Numbered from the stretch's first letter, positions 18,772 through 29,267 are shown. The stretch is 64,000 bases of DNA from Metabacillus sp. FJAT-52054 (GCF_037201815.1 NZ_CP147407.1:2302723-2366722), one strand, 5' to 3'. Numbers and translations: made by a program. Notes: generated by a model from the letters alone, not told the origin.

Positions 18772-19780
18772 ATTTCTCCTCCTTTTTCATTTGCAGTCTC
18801 TCTAGCTGTGCAAGTGCCTTACCGGATATGAGGGCTTGTTTGGATAAGCGGACCCCTTCTTTCAGACTGCCGGAATATCCGGCTGTATAAAGTGCAGCTC
18901 CTGCATTTAAGGAAATAATGTCCTTTACGGCTTCAGGCCCTTTATTTTGAAATGCCTGGCATATAAGTGAGGCGCTTTCCTTCGGATTGGCTGCTTTCAA
19001 GTCAAGCGGATTCCCGCGCTCCATTCCAAATTCCTCAGGAGATATTGTATACCGTGATATCTCTCCGCCCCTCACTTCCAATACATTCGTTTCATCTGTG
19101 ATCGTAATTTCGTCAAGTCCGTCTGCTCCCGTTACCAGCAGGGCATGTTCGGTTCCAAGCTCGCATAGCGCTTTAGCCATCAGTTCCGCATAACGATCTG
19201 AGAATACCCCAATCACCTGTCTTGAAGCATTCGCCGGATTAGCGAGCGGCCCGAGAAGATTAAAGGCCGTTCTAAACCCAATTTCCTTTCTCGGATTAAC
19301 TGCATGCTTCATCGACGTATGGTACAGGGGGGCAAACAGGAATCCCATGTGGTTTTTTTCCACTTCTGCCGCTGCCTCCCGAGGGGTTTCCAGAGGCTTG
19401 ATACCCAATTCTTCCAGTACATCGGCACTCCCGCTCTTGGAGGTGAATGAACGGTTTCCGTGTTTGGCTACTTTCACCCCGAAAGATGAAGCTGCAATGG
19501 CAGCAGACGTGGATATGTTAAAGGTCGAGGCATGATCCCCTCCCGTTCCGCACGTATCAACGGCACTCTCCAATCCGTGGATCACAATCATTTTTTCTTT
19601 CATCGCCTCAGTAAAGCCGATGATTTCTTCCACGGTTTCTCCTCTTAATCTTAAGATGGATAAAAAACTGGCAATCTGGCTTGGTGTGGCTTGCCCCTCC
19701 ATGATTTCAAGCATGGCCTCTTTCGCCTCTAGTCTCGTAAAAAATGTACCTTCAACGGCTCGTGATAGGATGTTTTTCAT
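18764..19780 (-). CDS. trpD: Anthranilate phosphoribosyltransferase
   Basis: A 338-residue enzyme transferring phosphoribose from PRPP to anthranilate. The PRPP and metal signatures are DTCGTGGDHASTFNIST (near residue 78) and KHGNRSFTSKSGSADVLEELG (near 105), with a second metal site at GLDEIT near 220. The ATG at 19780 follows AAGGAGGTCCGTT, a strong site; the upstream start lies within trpE without one. The start overlaps trpE by 29 bp. Confidence 0.96.
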   Translation of the reverse strand: MKNILSRAVEGTFFTRLEAKEAMLEIMEGQATPSQIASFLSILRLRGETVEEIIGFTEAMKEKMIVIHGLESAVDTCGTGGDHASTFNISTSAAIAASSFGVKVAKHGNRSFTSKSGSADVLEELGIKPLETPREAAAEVEKNHMGFLFAPLYHTSMKHAVNPRKEIGFRTAFNLLGPLANPANASRQVIGVFSDRYAELMAKALCELGTEHALLVTGADGLDEITITDETNVLEVRGGEISRYTISPEEFGMERGNPLDLKAANPKESASLICQAFQNKGPEAVKDIISLNAGAALYTAGYSGSLKEGVRLSKQALISGKALAQLERLQMKKEEKYA

Positions 19781-21290
19781 AACGGACCTCCTTGCCAAAA
19801 TGATCGTTTGCCAGCTCGATTGCTTTAATCAATGCGCTTGCCTTGCTTCGTGTTTCCTCATACTCGCTTTCCGGCACAGAATCAGCAACAATTCCTGCCC
19901 CCGCCTGGACATAGGCTTTATTGCCCTTCACCACAGCTGTACGGATGGCAATGCATGAGTCAATGTTGCCATCGAACCCGATATAAGCAATGCTCCCGGC
20001 ATATTGATTTCTTGGGGTGGGCTCAAGTTCCTGCAGGATTTCCATCGCCCTCACTTTCGGTGCTCCGGAAACCGTTCCTGCAGGGAACGAAGCAAGCAAT
20101 GCATCAGTCGGATGGATCCCCTCCCTCAGCTGTCCGGTCACTTTGGAAAGCAGGTGCATAACATGGGAAAAATACGTCAGTTCCATATAGTTTTCGGTTT
20201 TAACAGAATGATAGGCTGCTACTCTGCCAATATCATTTCTTGCAAGATCAACAAGCATCAGATGCTCCGCCTTTTCTTTATCATCACCGAGCAGGCTTTC
20301 TCCCAGGGCAGCATCCTCCTGATCATTTCTCCCCCTCTTCCTTGTACCTGCAATCGGATGAATTTCTAAATGGCCGTTTTGAACATGGATCAATCGCTCA
20401 GGAGAGCTTCCCACGATTTCAATCCCGTCTGCTTTTAAATAAAAGAGATAGGGAGAAGGATTAACCTTTCGCAAAATTCTGTATAAATCAAATCCATTTG
20501 CCTGGATCGGGACCTCGAATCTTTGGGAGAGGACTGTTTGAAAAACATCGCCTGAAGCAATATATTTTTTAATCTTCTCGACTTTTTCAATGAATTCTTC
20601 TTTTTTCATGTTTGATTGGACCTCATCAAAACGAACGTTTGACCTATGATCATAGCTTAAAAACATTTCTTTCAGCGGCTTATTCTCTTCAAGCTCCTTC
20701 AGAATGCTATTGATTTTTGCATCTGCTTTTTGATACCTGGAAATGAGCTCTGCCTCTTCTTCCTTTCCATTCAAAAAGGAAAATTCGATAATGTACAGCT
20801 GATTCTCGGTATGATCAAATGCTATATATGTGCTGCATACAGCAAGGCTGCATACTGGCTCTGCCGGATTCAATCCGGGATGCTTTTTAACTTTTTCAAA
20901 AAGACTGACGGAATCATATCCAATACAGCCAACCGCTCCTCCCTTAAATGGGATGGGAATCTCGGGAAGCTTAATTTGCAGTGAATCATCAAGGTTCTTG
21001 AACACATCTGAAAAACTGGAAGACTCATATTTACTGCAGCCGTTTTTGTCCCGGATTGTAAATAGTCCTTGTTTTTCTTCTATGGTAAAGACTGTATTTA
21101 ACCCGATAAATGAATAATTGGACCAGCTGGATTCACGATCGCTGCTTTCCAATATATAAACTGCCTGTTTTTCTAAAGCATTAAAAATTTGAATGGGAGT
21201 TAATGTATCAATTTTGTAGGTGTGGACGACCGGGATTGTCCGGAAGTCTTTTGCATCATGTAAAAATGAGGGTAAATCTGAATGGTTCAT
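19752..21290 (-). CDS. trpE: Anthranilate synthase component I
   Basis: A 512-residue enzyme making anthranilate from chorismate with an amidotransferase partner. No trpG is present here; in B. subtilis that subunit is PabA/TrpG from the folate operon. The N-terminal feedback site contains LESSDRESSWSNYSFIG; the catalytic domain has IAGTRKRGR near 340, LVDLARNDIGRV near 380 and SGAPKVRAMEI near 440. The ATG at 21290 (MNHSDLPSF) is chosen because AGAGGAGG lies 9 bp before it; the longer frame upstream is leader RNA. That ribosome site is inside a hairpin (21300-21321), so translation may be TRAP-controlled. Confidence 0.95.
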   Translation of the reverse strand: MNHSDLPSFLHDAKDFRTIPVVHTYKIDTLTPIQIFNALEKQAVYILESSDRESSWSNYSFIGLNTVFTIEEKQGLFTIRDKNGCSKYESSSFSDVFKNLDDSLQIKLPEIPIPFKGGAVGCIGYDSVSLFEKVKKHPGLNPAEPVCSLAVCSTYIAFDHTENQLYIIEFSFLNGKEEEAELISRYQKADAKINSILKELEENKPLKEMFLSYDHRSNVRFDEVQSNMKKEEFIEKVEKIKKYIASGDVFQTVLSQRFEVPIQANGFDLYRILRKVNPSPYLFYLKADGIEIVGSSPERLIHVQNGHLEIHPIAGTRKRGRNDQEDAALGESLLGDDKEKAEHLMLVDLARNDIGRVAAYHSVKTENYMELTYFSHVMHLLSKVTGQLREGIHPTDALLASFPAGTVSGAPKVRAMEILQELEPTPRNQYAGSIAYIGFDGNIDSCIAIRTAVVKGNKAYVQAGAGIVADSVPESEYEETRSKASALIKAIELANDHFGKEVRYEKHPITSR

Positions 21291-21299
21291 TCCTGGTTC

Positions 21300-21321
21300 C
21301 TCCTCTAATTTTGCAGAGGAG
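21300..21321 (-). promoter_or_regulatory. trpE Shine-Dalgarno-sequestering hairpin
   Basis: On the minus strand CTCCTCT (21315-21321) pairs perfectly with AGAGGAG (21300-21306) across an 8-base loop. The 3' arm is the trpE ribosome site. B. subtilis has an equivalent hairpin that forms when TRAP is bound to the leader and blocks trpE translation. Confidence 0.75.
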
Positions 21322-21395
21322 AATGGGATGAGTCGGAGGTTTTTTGACCGGCTATGCATTTTGGGTATGCGAAATAATATAAGCATACCGCCTAT

Positions 21396-21437
21396 AACAA
21401 AATAAGCCCAAAAACATACATATGTATGTCTTTGGGC
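21396..21437 (-). terminator. trp operon attenuator (terminator)
   Basis: GCCCAAAGACATACATATGTATGTTTTTGGGC folds as a stem of about 15 bp (21406-21437), followed on the minus strand by TTATTTTGTT. GCTGCCC (21434-21440), overlapping its 5' arm, can instead pair with GGGTAGC (21496-21502) inside the TRAP site, giving the competing antiterminator. Confidence 0.85.
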
Positions 21438-21471
21438 AGCATAGTCCGAATCATATACAAGAAAGTGATTC

Positions 21472-21541
21472 CTCAGCTATACTCATTCATTCTCAGCTAC
21501 CCTAAACTCTTCTCTGCTCTTGCTCTCAACTAATTACTCTC
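21472..21541 (-). promoter_or_regulatory. TRAP RNA-binding site of the trp leader
   Basis: The leader carries 12 GAG or UAG triplets (first bases on the plus strand as CTC/CTA at 21472, 21477, 21482, 21492, 21497, 21502, 21507, 21512, 21517, 21523, 21530, 21537). Most are exactly 5 bases apart and one slot near 21487 is vacant. This is the RNA wrapped around the 11-subunit, tryptophan-loaded TRAP ring; the TRAP gene mtrB is in this window. Confidence 0.9.
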
Positions 21542-21556
21542 TTGAACTTATTGAAT

Positions 21557-21585
21557 ATTCTAGTACGTTTGCGATGCTATGTCAA
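21557..21585 (-). promoter_or_regulatory. Sigma-A promoter of trpEDCFBA
   Basis: TTGACA (21580-21585) and TAGAAT (21557-21562) on the minus strand with an exact 17-bp spacer, just after the aroH stop. Transcription would start about 10 bp before the first TRAP triplet. This is the internal trp promoter of the supraoperon. Confidence 0.9.
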
Positions 21586-21596
21586 CGCTGAAGAGT

Positions 21597-21965
21597 TTAC
21601 TGCGATGGAAGCAAATCCGGTCTTAACACCACAGCTCCTTCTAAATAAACATGCTGTACCTGATCCTGCTTCAGTTCTGTATCTGCGTTTATCATAACGC
21701 GGATGCATTTTTCCAAGGCTCCAGGGACGGCGATTTCTGCCATGCACATAACCGGTACATGCTTCCACCCATCTAATTCCCTTAGTGCCTTTGCAGGAAA
21801 CGCAGCATCAAGATCCTTCGTTGCCGTAATAATGACACTTGATACGTTTTCAGGAACGATATGATTATCTGCGGCTATTTTCCTGAAAAGCTGTTCAGAT
21901 ACGGCCCAAATCGATTCCTTTGTATTGTCAGGAGATGTCGTAGCGCCTCTAATCCCTCTAATCAA
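21597..21965 (-). CDS. aroH: Chorismate mutase, AroH type
   Basis: A 122-residue monofunctional chorismate mutase of the trimeric beta-barrel class, converting chorismate to prephenate. The N-terminus IRGIRGATTSPDNT, followed by SVIITATKDLDAAFPAKALR (residues about 47-66) and PVMCMAEIAVPGALEKCIR, matches B. subtilis AroH including the catalytic arginine and glutamate regions. The start is TTG, 7 bp after AGGAGG, and overlaps the aroB stop by 4 bp. The 63-residue ORF in another frame is a shadow. Confidence 0.95.
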   Translation of the reverse strand: MIRGIRGATTSPDNTKESIWAVSEQLFRKIAADNHIVPENVSSVIITATKDLDAAFPAKALRELDGWKHVPVMCMAEIAVPGALEKCIRVMINADTELKQDQVQHVYLEGAVVLRPDLLPSQ

Positions 21966-23053
21966 ACAATCTCCTCCTTTCGGAATTCTTCCAGCAAGTC
22001 TTGAAGTCTCTCAGGAAGATACGAATGGATTACAGGTGTTCCGATTTCCTTCAGGAGCACCATATTTACTTTGCCGGATGCCGTCTTTTTGTCACTGAGC
22101 ATAAAATTCATCAGTTCTTCAGAAGAAAGCTCTTCCGGTACAGCAACTGGAAATCCAATCTCTTTGAACCAATCCTTTAGCTCACCAGCAGACAGGTCGG
22201 CATTAAGCTCTTTTTCACTTAGCCAGCTGGCGAAAAGCATTCCTGCAGCTACGGCATCTCCATGCGTTATTCTGCCATAGCCAAGCGCTGCCTCAATAGC
22301 ATGGCCAAGCGTATGACCAAAGTTCAAATAAGCCCTGACACCCGTCTCCTTTTCATCCTGAGAAACAATTCCCGCTTTTATTTTTATTCCTTCTTTGATC
22401 ATCGTGGCAAGCTGGTCTGCATTTGGATTCACTACAGCTGAAAGATCTTTTTGCAGCCATGAAAGAAAGGAAGCATCAGCAATCATGGCATGCTTGATTA
22501 CTTCAGCCATCCCAGACCGCATTTCCTCAGCAGGGAGACTTTCTAAAAACTGAGGGTCAAAAAAAACGGCCTTTGGCTGGTAAAATGCACCGATCATATT
22601 TTTGCCTTTTGGATGATTAATAGCCGTTTTGCCTCCAACAGCGCTGTCATGGGCAAGTAGGGTGGTGGGAATTTGTATAAAAGGAATTCCTCTCATAAAG
22701 GTAGCGGCAGCAAAACCCGCAAGGTCCCCTACAACCCCTCCTCCGAGTGCTGCAATCATACTTTTCCTGTCCAAGCCTTTTTCCAGTGCATATGTAAGGA
22801 TCGCGTAATACTGTTCAAAAGATTTTGCTTCTTCACCGCTCTGGACAGCAAACATTGCAACAGGAGAAATTTTTTCAAGCCTTTCTTTAACCTGTTTACC
22901 GTAAAGTCTGTGTACCGTATCATCTGTAATCAGAAGAATTTTTTCAGGAACTGTTCCCCCGTCAGCCAGCACCTTATCCAACAGCTCAAGGGCTTGATTC
23001 CCAATCAGTACTGGATAAGACAATTCACCAGCTGCTACCATAACGGATTCCAT
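21962..23053 (-). CDS. aroB: 3-dehydroquinate synthase
   Basis: A 363-residue NAD- and metal-dependent enzyme for the second step of the shikimate pathway, cyclising DAHP to 3-dehydroquinate. Signatures: GGGVVGDLAGFAAATFMRG (near residue 105, NAD site), PTTLLAHDSAVGGKTAINH near 130, and NFGHTLGHAIE near 246 with metal-binding histidines. The ATG follows GAGGG within the last codons of the chorismate synthase gene and the two genes overlap by 1 bp. Confidence 0.97.
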   Translation of the reverse strand: MESVMVAAGELSYPVLIGNQALELLDKVLADGGTVPEKILLITDDTVHRLYGKQVKERLEKISPVAMFAVQSGEEAKSFEQYYAILTYALEKGLDRKSMIAALGGGVVGDLAGFAAATFMRGIPFIQIPTTLLAHDSAVGGKTAINHPKGKNMIGAFYQPKAVFFDPQFLESLPAEEMRSGMAEVIKHAMIADASFLSWLQKDLSAVVNPNADQLATMIKEGIKIKAGIVSQDEKETGVRAYLNFGHTLGHAIEAALGYGRITHGDAVAAGMLFASWLSEKELNADLSAGELKDWFKEIGFPVAVPEELSSEELMNFMLSDKKTASGKVNMVLLKEIGTPVIHSYLPERLQDLLEEFRKEEIV

Positions 23054-24225
23054 TAAAATTCCCTCGCACGCTGCCGCATTTTCTCAGCATTTTCCCTGAT
23101 CAAATCCATACGGTCCTGACCAAATTGCTCTGTTATTGCCGCTGCAAGCTCCCAGGCAACGACAGCCTCAGCTACAACACTTGCTGCTGGAACAGCACAG
23201 CTGTCAGATCGTTCTATACTCGCAGAAAAAGGCTCTTTTGTTTCAATATCGACGCTTTGCAGCGGTTTGTACAACGTCGGAATCGGCTTCATAACACCTC
23301 TGGCGATAATCGGCATACCAGTCGTCATGCCGCCTTCAAGACCCCCAAGACGATTCGTCTTCCTGTAGTAGCCACGGCTCTCATCCCAGGCAATTTCATC
23401 ATGAACCTGGCTTCCAAACAGCCTTCCCGCCTCAAAGCCAATGCCGATTTCAGCACCTTTGAAAGCATTTATGCTCATAATAGCCGCAGCAATTTTCGCA
23501 TCTAATTTTCTGTCGTAATGGACATAGCTTCCTACACCGGGAGGCATGCCCTCTGCGACTACTTCTACTATTCCTCCAATGGAATCTCCATTTTCTTTAG
23601 CCAGATCGATGGCTTCCATCATTTTAACTGCTGCCTTTTCATCCGCACAGCGGACAGGAGAATCTTCTGTTTTAGCAATTAATTCGTCTACGCTGGAAAA
23701 CGGTGCATGTTCAGAGCGTATTCCGCCGATTTCAAGGACATGCCCGGCAATTTTAATCCCGCAGTCCTCCAGAATTCTCTTTGCCACCGCTCCAGCAGCT
23801 ACCCTGACCGTTGTTTCTCTCGCAGAAGAACGTTCCAGCACGTTTCTCATGTCACGGTGCCCGTATTTAATGGCTCCGTTTAAATCTGCATGCCCGGGTC
23901 TCGGACGGCTGATCTGCCGCTTGACTTCAGCTTCTTCATTTTCTTCAATTGGCTCAGCACCCATAATTTTTGTCCAATGCTTCCAGTCTTTATTTTCAAC
24001 GATCAAAGCAATAGGAGAACCAAGCGTTTTCCCGTGCCTCACGCCGCCGGCAATAAACACCTGGTCCTTTTCAATTTGCATTCTCCGGCCTCTGCCGTGC
24101 CCTTTTTGCCTTCGGGCCAAATCATGATTGATGTCTTCCGCAGTCAGGTGCAGACCTGCCGGAATTCCTTCAAGAATTGCTGTCAGCTGCGGTCCATGTG
24201 ACTCACCTGATGTTAAATATCTCAT
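23053..24225 (-). CDS. aroC: Chorismate synthase (aroF in B. subtilis naming)
   Basis: A 390-residue FMN-dependent lyase that makes chorismate, the branch compound for all three aromatic amino acids, from EPSP. Diagnostic stretches are [20 protein letters not shown] at residues 5-24, [17 protein letters not shown] near 40, [19 protein letters not shown] near 132 and GGMTTGMPI near 298. It opens the supraoperon. The upstream 93-bp gap to cheR contains AT-rich DNA with TATAAT and TATAGT boxes but no clear -35 partner. Confidence 0.97.
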   Translation of the reverse strand: MRYLTSGESHGPQLTAILEGIPAGLHLTAEDINHDLARRQKGHGRGRRMQIEKDQVFIAGGVRHGKTLGSPIALIVENKDWKHWTKIMGAEPIEENEEAEVKRQISRPRPGHADLNGAIKYGHRDMRNVLERSSARETTVRVAAGAVAKRILEDCGIKIAGHVLEIGGIRSEHAPFSSVDELIAKTEDSPVRCADEKAAVKMMEAIDLAKENGDSIGGIVEVVAEGMPPGVGSYVHYDRKLDAKIAAAIMSINAFKGAEIGIGFEAGRLFGSQVHDEIAWDESRGYYRKTNRLGGLEGGMTTGMPIIARGVMKPIPTLYKPLQSVDIETKEPFSASIERSDSCAVPAASVVAEAVVAWELAAAITEQFGQDRMDLIRENAEKMRQRAREF

Positions 24226-24318
24226 CGACGGACTCTCCCTTCAACGCGTTAACGCTTTTATGTATAAATTTATTATAAGACACTATACCATAGATTTTTT
24301 ATAAAAAGTAGCATCTTC

Positions 24319-25206
<888 letters not shown>

Positions 25207-25653
25207 TTAATAAATGCAGCTATTCATTAGTTTTTCGTATCCAACAAGCTCCTCCTGCTTAAAGAAAAGACCAATCTCTCTTTCAGCAGCTTCAGGCGAG
25301 TCAGATCCATGAATAATGTTCTTCCCGACAATCACACCATAATCCCCTCTGATGGTGCCTGGAAGTGCTTCCTTCGGATTTGTTTTGCCCATCATCTGGC
25401 GGGACGTTTCGATGACATTCTCCCCTTGCCATACCATTGCAAAAACCGGACCGGAAGTAATAAATTCTACCAGCTCATTATAAAAACTTTTCCCCTTATG
25501 TTCCCCGTAGTGTTCTTCAGCAAGCTCCTGAGAAATTTGCATTAATTTAGCTCCGGCTAATTGAAAGCCCTTTCTTTCAAACCTTTGCAAAATTTCCCCG
25601 ATTAGTTGTCTTTGAACACCATCAGGTTTGACCATCAAAAAAGTATTTTCCAC
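25207..25653 (-). CDS. ndk: Nucleoside diphosphate kinase
   Basis: A 148-residue enzyme balancing nucleoside triphosphates by transfer of the ATP gamma phosphate through a phosphohistidine. The active site [19 protein letters not shown] motif is present as [16 protein letters not shown] (histidine near residue 115); [20 protein letters not shown] is the family N-terminus. I place the start at the GTG at 25653, which aligns with the B. subtilis start; a GGTGGAG element lies close upstream. The ORF extends six codons further but without a better site. Confidence 0.92.
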   Translation of the reverse strand: MENTFLMVKPDGVQRQLIGEILQRFERKGFQLAGAKLMQISQELAEEHYGEHKGKSFYNELVEFITSGPVFAMVWQGENVIETSRQMMGKTNPKEALPGTIRGDYGVIVGKNIIHGSDSPEAAEREIGLFFKQEELVGYEKLMNSCIY

Positions 25654-25702
25654 AATTCTCCACCCCGTCAAATTATGTATGGGTTTTCATTTACCCTTTA
25701 GA

Positions 25703-25731
25703 ATCGTACCATTTTTAATGGTAATTTACAA
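25703..25731 (-). promoter_or_regulatory. Sigma-A promoter of ndk
   Basis: TTGTAA (25726-25731) and TACGAT (25703-25708) on the minus strand with a 17-bp spacer, in the gap between hepT and ndk. Confidence 0.65.
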
Positions 25732-25750
25732 TCAGGAGTGGAGAAATGGG

Positions 25751-26713
25751 TTAAATTTTTCTTTTCCCAATATATTTCGCAATCGAGTGCATTGTACTTC
25801 TCGCCTTATTGGAGGGCATTTCATTAAGCAATGCGAAAGCTTTGTTAAGATACCGATTGCTTACATCATATGATTTTTCAATCGCACCTGATTTTTTTAT
25901 GGCGTCAATAATCGGTTTGATTTCATCAGGCTTTGTGTCAGAGCTTATTTTCATAATTTCATTTTTTAAATTCCGGTCCTCCATCGCGATCAGCACAGGG
26001 AGTGTAATATTCCCTTGCAAAAGGTCGCTTCCTACCGGCTTTCCGAGCTGCTTTTCAGAGGAAGTAAAATCAAGAATGTCATCAATGATCTGAAAAGACA
26101 TTCCTACATTATAGCCGAACCAATACAATTTTTTATGAAGCTGTGGATCTGTTCCGGCAGATATAGCCCCAAGCTGACAGCTTGTTGCAATCAATATGGC
26201 GGTTTTCCTTTTTATTCGCTTCAAATAATCCTTCATTGTCTGTTCGTATCGGTATTTATCTTTAAGCTGCTCGATTTCTCCGATGACAACGTCGACAATT
26301 GTCTTAGAGAGAATCTTATGTGCGAGCGGATCTTCGAGTGCCGTCATTTGTTCAAGTGATTTTGCAAGCAAATAATCCCCGGTATACATGGCAATTCGAT
26401 TGTCCCACCTTGCTTTGACTGTGGGTCTTCCCCTTCTGAGTTCAGCATCATCAATAACGTCGTCATGAACGAGTGTAGCCATATGAATGATTTCAAGTGC
26501 CACAGCAACGTGCTTGATTTTGTCGATATGATAGTCACCGAACATTCCCGAAAGGAGAACAAAAACCGGACGTATCCGTTTTCCGCCTGCCTGGAGCATA
26601 TCAAGTCCTGCTTCGCTAAGCATCGGATAACTGGATTGAACCACATCTTCAAGCTCCTGCTCAATCACATCCAAATCTTTGTTTAAAAAGGTATATAAAT
26701 TTTTAAATTTCAT
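25751..26713 (-). CDS. hepT: Heptaprenyl diphosphate synthase component II
   Basis: A 320-residue trans-isoprenyl diphosphate synthase, the catalytic subunit making the C35 side chain of menaquinone-7 together with HepS. The first aspartate-rich motif is DDVIDDAELRRGRPT (near residue 84) and the second is DDILDF (near 213). The ATG follows GGTGGA. It is the third gene of hepS-menG-hepT, the order found in B. subtilis. Its product also feeds the quinone used by the QcrABC complex encoded at the left edge. Confidence 0.96.
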   Translation of the reverse strand: MKFKNLYTFLNKDLDVIEQELEDVVQSSYPMLSEAGLDMLQAGGKRIRPVFVLLSGMFGDYHIDKIKHVAVALEIIHMATLVHDDVIDDAELRRGRPTVKARWDNRIAMYTGDYLLAKSLEQMTALEDPLAHKILSKTIVDVVIGEIEQLKDKYRYEQTMKDYLKRIKRKTAILIATSCQLGAISAGTDPQLHKKLYWFGYNVGMSFQIIDDILDFTSSEKQLGKPVGSDLLQGNITLPVLIAMEDRNLKNEIMKISSDTKPDEIKPIIDAIKKSGAIEKSYDVSNRYLNKAFALLNEMPSNKARSTMHSIAKYIGKRKI

Positions 26714-26737
26714 TCAATCCACCAACAATCAAGTGTG

Positions 26738-27448
26738 TTATTTAACAGGTTTGGAGCCCATATGCATCGCAGCTACTCCACCGGTATAAGGCTTAACTTC
26801 TACCTTTTCCAGTCCTGCTGATCTGAACATGTCAGCAAGCTCGTTCATTCCAGGAAAGTCTCTAGCTGATTCCTGAAGCCAGGAATATTCTTTGAAGCTC
26901 TTTGCAAACACCTTTCCAAACATTGGCATTACGTATCGGAAATAAGTGTAATAAAGCTGTTTAAATCCAGGCATTTCAGGCTGTGAGGTTTCCAGACAAA
27001 CCACTTTTCCGCCGGGCTTTACCACCCTCTGCATTTCTTTAAGGACGGTCATGTAATCAGGAACATTGCGCAATCCAAATCCAATGGTTACATAATCGAA
27101 TGTTGAGTCCTGAAACGGAAGCTTCATCGCATTGCCATGAAGGAGAGAGACTTGCTGCATTCCGGATTTCTTTACTTTTTCATGACCGACTGAAAGCATA
27201 TTCTGGCTGAAATCAAGCCCGACTGCTTCCCCTTCAGGACCAACCGCTTCACCAAGAGCAAGAGTCCAGTCTGCTGTACCGCAGCAAACATCCAACGCCT
27301 TTTCCCCGGACTGTACGTTCATGCGTTTCATGGTTTCCTTCCGCCAGGCAACATGGCGCTGAAAGCTGATTACTGAATTCATTTTATCGTAATGCGGGGA
27401 AATTTTCTCAAATACCCCATGTACCCGTTCTTCTTTTGACTGCTGCAT
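26738..27448 (-). CDS. menG: Demethylmenaquinone methyltransferase (MenG/UbiE family)
   Basis: A 236-residue S-adenosylmethionine-dependent methyltransferase for the last step of menaquinone synthesis. Motifs are [18 protein letters not shown] at the N-terminus, [13 protein letters not shown] near residue 53 (SAM site), FGLRNVPD near 125 and the C-terminal [12 protein letters not shown]. It starts 2 bp before the hepS stop region with an AAGGG site inside hepS, consistent with a three-gene operon. Confidence 0.96.
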   Translation of the reverse strand: MQQSKEERVHGVFEKISPHYDKMNSVISFQRHVAWRKETMKRMNVQSGEKALDVCCGTADWTLALGEAVGPEGEAVGLDFSQNMLSVGHEKVKKSGMQQVSLLHGNAMKLPFQDSTFDYVTIGFGLRNVPDYMTVLKEMQRVVKPGGKVVCLETSQPEMPGFKQLYYTYFRYVMPMFGKVFAKSFKEYSWLQESARDFPGMNELADMFRSAGLEKVEVKPYTGGVAAMHMGSKPVK

Positions 27449-27450
27449 TA

Positions 27451-28266
27451 TTAAAACCCTTCTTCCGCAAGCTTAGTGGATAAGGTATCCTCATGAAATC
27501 TCATATTTTCAAGCCTGCCAAGCAAAGCCTGCTTCATGGTATGTGAGCTTTCAAGGCTTCTCTCAACAAGTGAAACCGCCTCATCAAAATAAAAATTGCA
27601 ACGTTTTATTAAGTCCGTCCGAATTGTTTCTACATCCTGAAAGGGTCCTTTTTCTGATGAATATTTCTTCATCATCAATGAACTGCCGGATACCATTTTC
27701 ATTTTCTCAGCGGAAAGGCGTTTATATGAAAGGAATTTTCTGGAGACCGCTTTCCATAGGTCAATACCAAAATGGTCTGAAAGGTGCTGGCAAAGTGCTG
27801 TTTCAATTACAATCATACTTTTTACCGCTTCTTCAATATCCATGTTTGATGCCTCATATAGCCTTATTTTATGTTCATTGATTTCTTTTATCGCCGTTGC
27901 TAACGTTCGAACCATCCTGACATCATTCATTTCTGCCAGAAGAGCATAATAAAGGCCGCTGTAATAGTCCCCGGCCAGGACAGTAAGCTGCCGTTTAAAA
28001 AACTGCCCTTTCTCTACATGAACAGAAGTCGATACTTTATCATGGGTATCAAGGGCAATCTGGACCAGCATAGCTGTGACCGTATAATTTTTCTTTTCCT
28101 CTTCTGTTACAGGAGCTTCATCTAAAATTGCATAGAATAGAAGCAATTTATCTTCATCCACTACAGGTGAAGATAAAAAGCGCGCCAAATACGGATGGCT
28201 CAATTTCAAATCCAGCCGCTCTTTTAATTCCGCCAAAGTTTCATAGATGTTCTGCAAAGAAATCAC
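27451..28266 (-). CDS. hepS: Heptaprenyl diphosphate synthase component I
   Basis: A 271-residue helical, non-catalytic subunit of heptaprenyl diphosphate synthase, which sets product chain length with HepT. It has no aspartate-rich prenyl motifs, as expected. It belongs to the HEPPP synthase subunit 1 family by size, the [12 protein letters not shown] stretch near residue 100 and its position before menG-hepT. The start is a GTG with GGGG 6 bp upstream. A TATAAT box (28340-28345) lies about 75 bp upstream, without a convincing -35 partner. Confidence 0.88.
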   Translation of the reverse strand: MISLQNIYETLAELKERLDLKLSHPYLARFLSSPVVDEDKLLLFYAILDEAPVTEEEKKNYTVTAMLVQIALDTHDKVSTSVHVEKGQFFKRQLTVLAGDYYSGLYYALLAEMNDVRMVRTLATAIKEINEHKIRLYEASNMDIEEAVKSMIVIETALCQHLSDHFGIDLWKAVSRKFLSYKRLSAEKMKMVSGSSLMMKKYSSEKGPFQDVETIRTDLIKRCNFYFDEAVSLVERSLESSHTMKQALLGRLENMRFHEDTLSTKLAEEGF

Positions 28267-28389
28267 CCTTGTCCCCTAATCATTTAATCGTCCATTCGAC
28301 ATGCTAGCAAAGACGTAAAAGTCAAGACCGGCACATTTAATTATAGCATATTGTGCCCTAACCATCCCTAAATAAGTATTCGTCCATTG

Positions 28390-28437
28390 AAGCGCTTAGA
28401 GAAGCACGCCTTGAAGCCTGCTCTCTGTTTAAGCGCC
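28390..28437 (-). other. Long hairpin between mtrB and hepS, without a T tract
   Basis: The arms GCGCTTA and TAAGCGC (28392-28398, 28430-28436) enclose a further GAGAAGCACGCC/GCCTGCTCTC pairing with a TTGAA loop. It begins just beyond the mtrB stop codon. Only CAATGG follows, so it is a structured 3' end or processing signal rather than a standard intrinsic terminator. Confidence 0.5.
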
Positions 28438-28439
28438 GC

Positions 28440-28667
28440 CTATTTTCTGGGATCACTTTCCATTTCTCCGTGGCTGGTCAGAATCTTTGCATTTCCGCGT
28501 ACTTTTATTGCAGATGTATGCTCTGTAAATTGGGCAATCATTACCTCGCCTTTGTCCAATTTCTCTGAATGGTGAAAGCGTGTATCGGAACCTCGTGTCA
28601 GTCCGATAACGTGGACACCGTCTTCGATCGCTTTAATGACCACAAAATCATTTGCCGGATTTTTCAT
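28440..28667 (-). CDS. mtrB: TRAP, trp RNA-binding attenuation protein
   Basis: A 75-residue protein forming the 11-subunit ring that binds GAG/UAG triplets when tryptophan is bound. The RNA-contact residues are present: K36 (SEKLDKGE), K55 and R57 (AIKVRGNA), and the tryptophan-pocket [15 protein letters not shown] region. Its target, the trp leader, is seven kilobases away in this window (21472-21541). It follows folE by 30 bp, the mtrAB arrangement of B. subtilis. The ribosome site (GGCGGTAAAGC) is weak. Confidence 0.97.
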   Translation of the reverse strand: MKNPANDFVVIKAIEDGVHVIGLTRGSDTRFHHSEKLDKGEVMIAQFTEHTSAIKVRGNAKILTSHGEMESDPRK

Positions 28668-28697
28668 TCTGCTTTACCGCCCATCTATTAAAAATTA

Positions 28698-29267
28698 TTA
28701 AGAGCTGCGTATGAGGGAAAGTACCTCTGCTCTTGCTGCCTGATCGTTTTGAAATACCCCTCGGACTGCAGAAGTAATCGTTTTTGAACCTGGCTTTTTG
28801 ACACCCCGCATCGTCATACACATATGCTCAGCTTCTACTACAACCATAACCCCATGCGGATCAAGCGTATCTAAAATGCTGTCTGCTACAGTCGACGTAA
28901 TTCTCTCTTGCAGCTGAGGGCGCTTTGCAACTGCTTCAACAGCCCTGGCCATTTTGCTCAGTCCGGTTACTTTGCCGCCTTTTGGAATATAGGCAACATG
29001 GGCATGACCGTAAAAAGGGACAAGGTGATGTTCGCACATTGAGTAAAATGGGATGTCTTTTATAAGGACGAGTTCTTCATGGTCTTCCCCGAAGATCGTT
29101 TTGAAGTGTTCAGAAGGGTCTTCATTCAAGCCTGAAAAAATTTCCGCATACATGCGGGCTACCCTTTTAGGGGTATCCATCAGCCCTTCGCGGTTTGGAT
29201 CTTCTCCAATCGCTTCCAGGATTAGTTTTACAGCTTCTTCAATTTTCCCGTGGTTAATCTCGTTCAT
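28698..29267 (-). CDS. folE: GTP cyclohydrolase I (FolE/MtrA)
   Basis: A 189-residue homodecameric enzyme converting GTP to dihydroneopterin triphosphate, the first step of folate synthesis. Zinc and catalytic residues are in [22 protein letters not shown] (near residue 75; C and H ligands) and in [17 protein letters not shown] near 145. The ATG follows AGGAGGCAGCTAA. A TGCTAAAAT extended -10 box lies about 60 bp upstream. It is cotranscribed with mtrB. Confidence 0.96.
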   Translation of the reverse strand: MNEINHGKIEEAVKLILEAIGEDPNREGLMDTPKRVARMYAEIFSGLNEDPSEHFKTIFGEDHEELVLIKDIPFYSMCEHHLVPFYGHAHVAYIPKGGKVTGLSKMARAVEAVAKRPQLQERITSTVADSILDTLDPHGVMVVVEAEHMCMTMRGVKKPGSKTITSAVRGVFQNDQAARAEVLSLIRSS

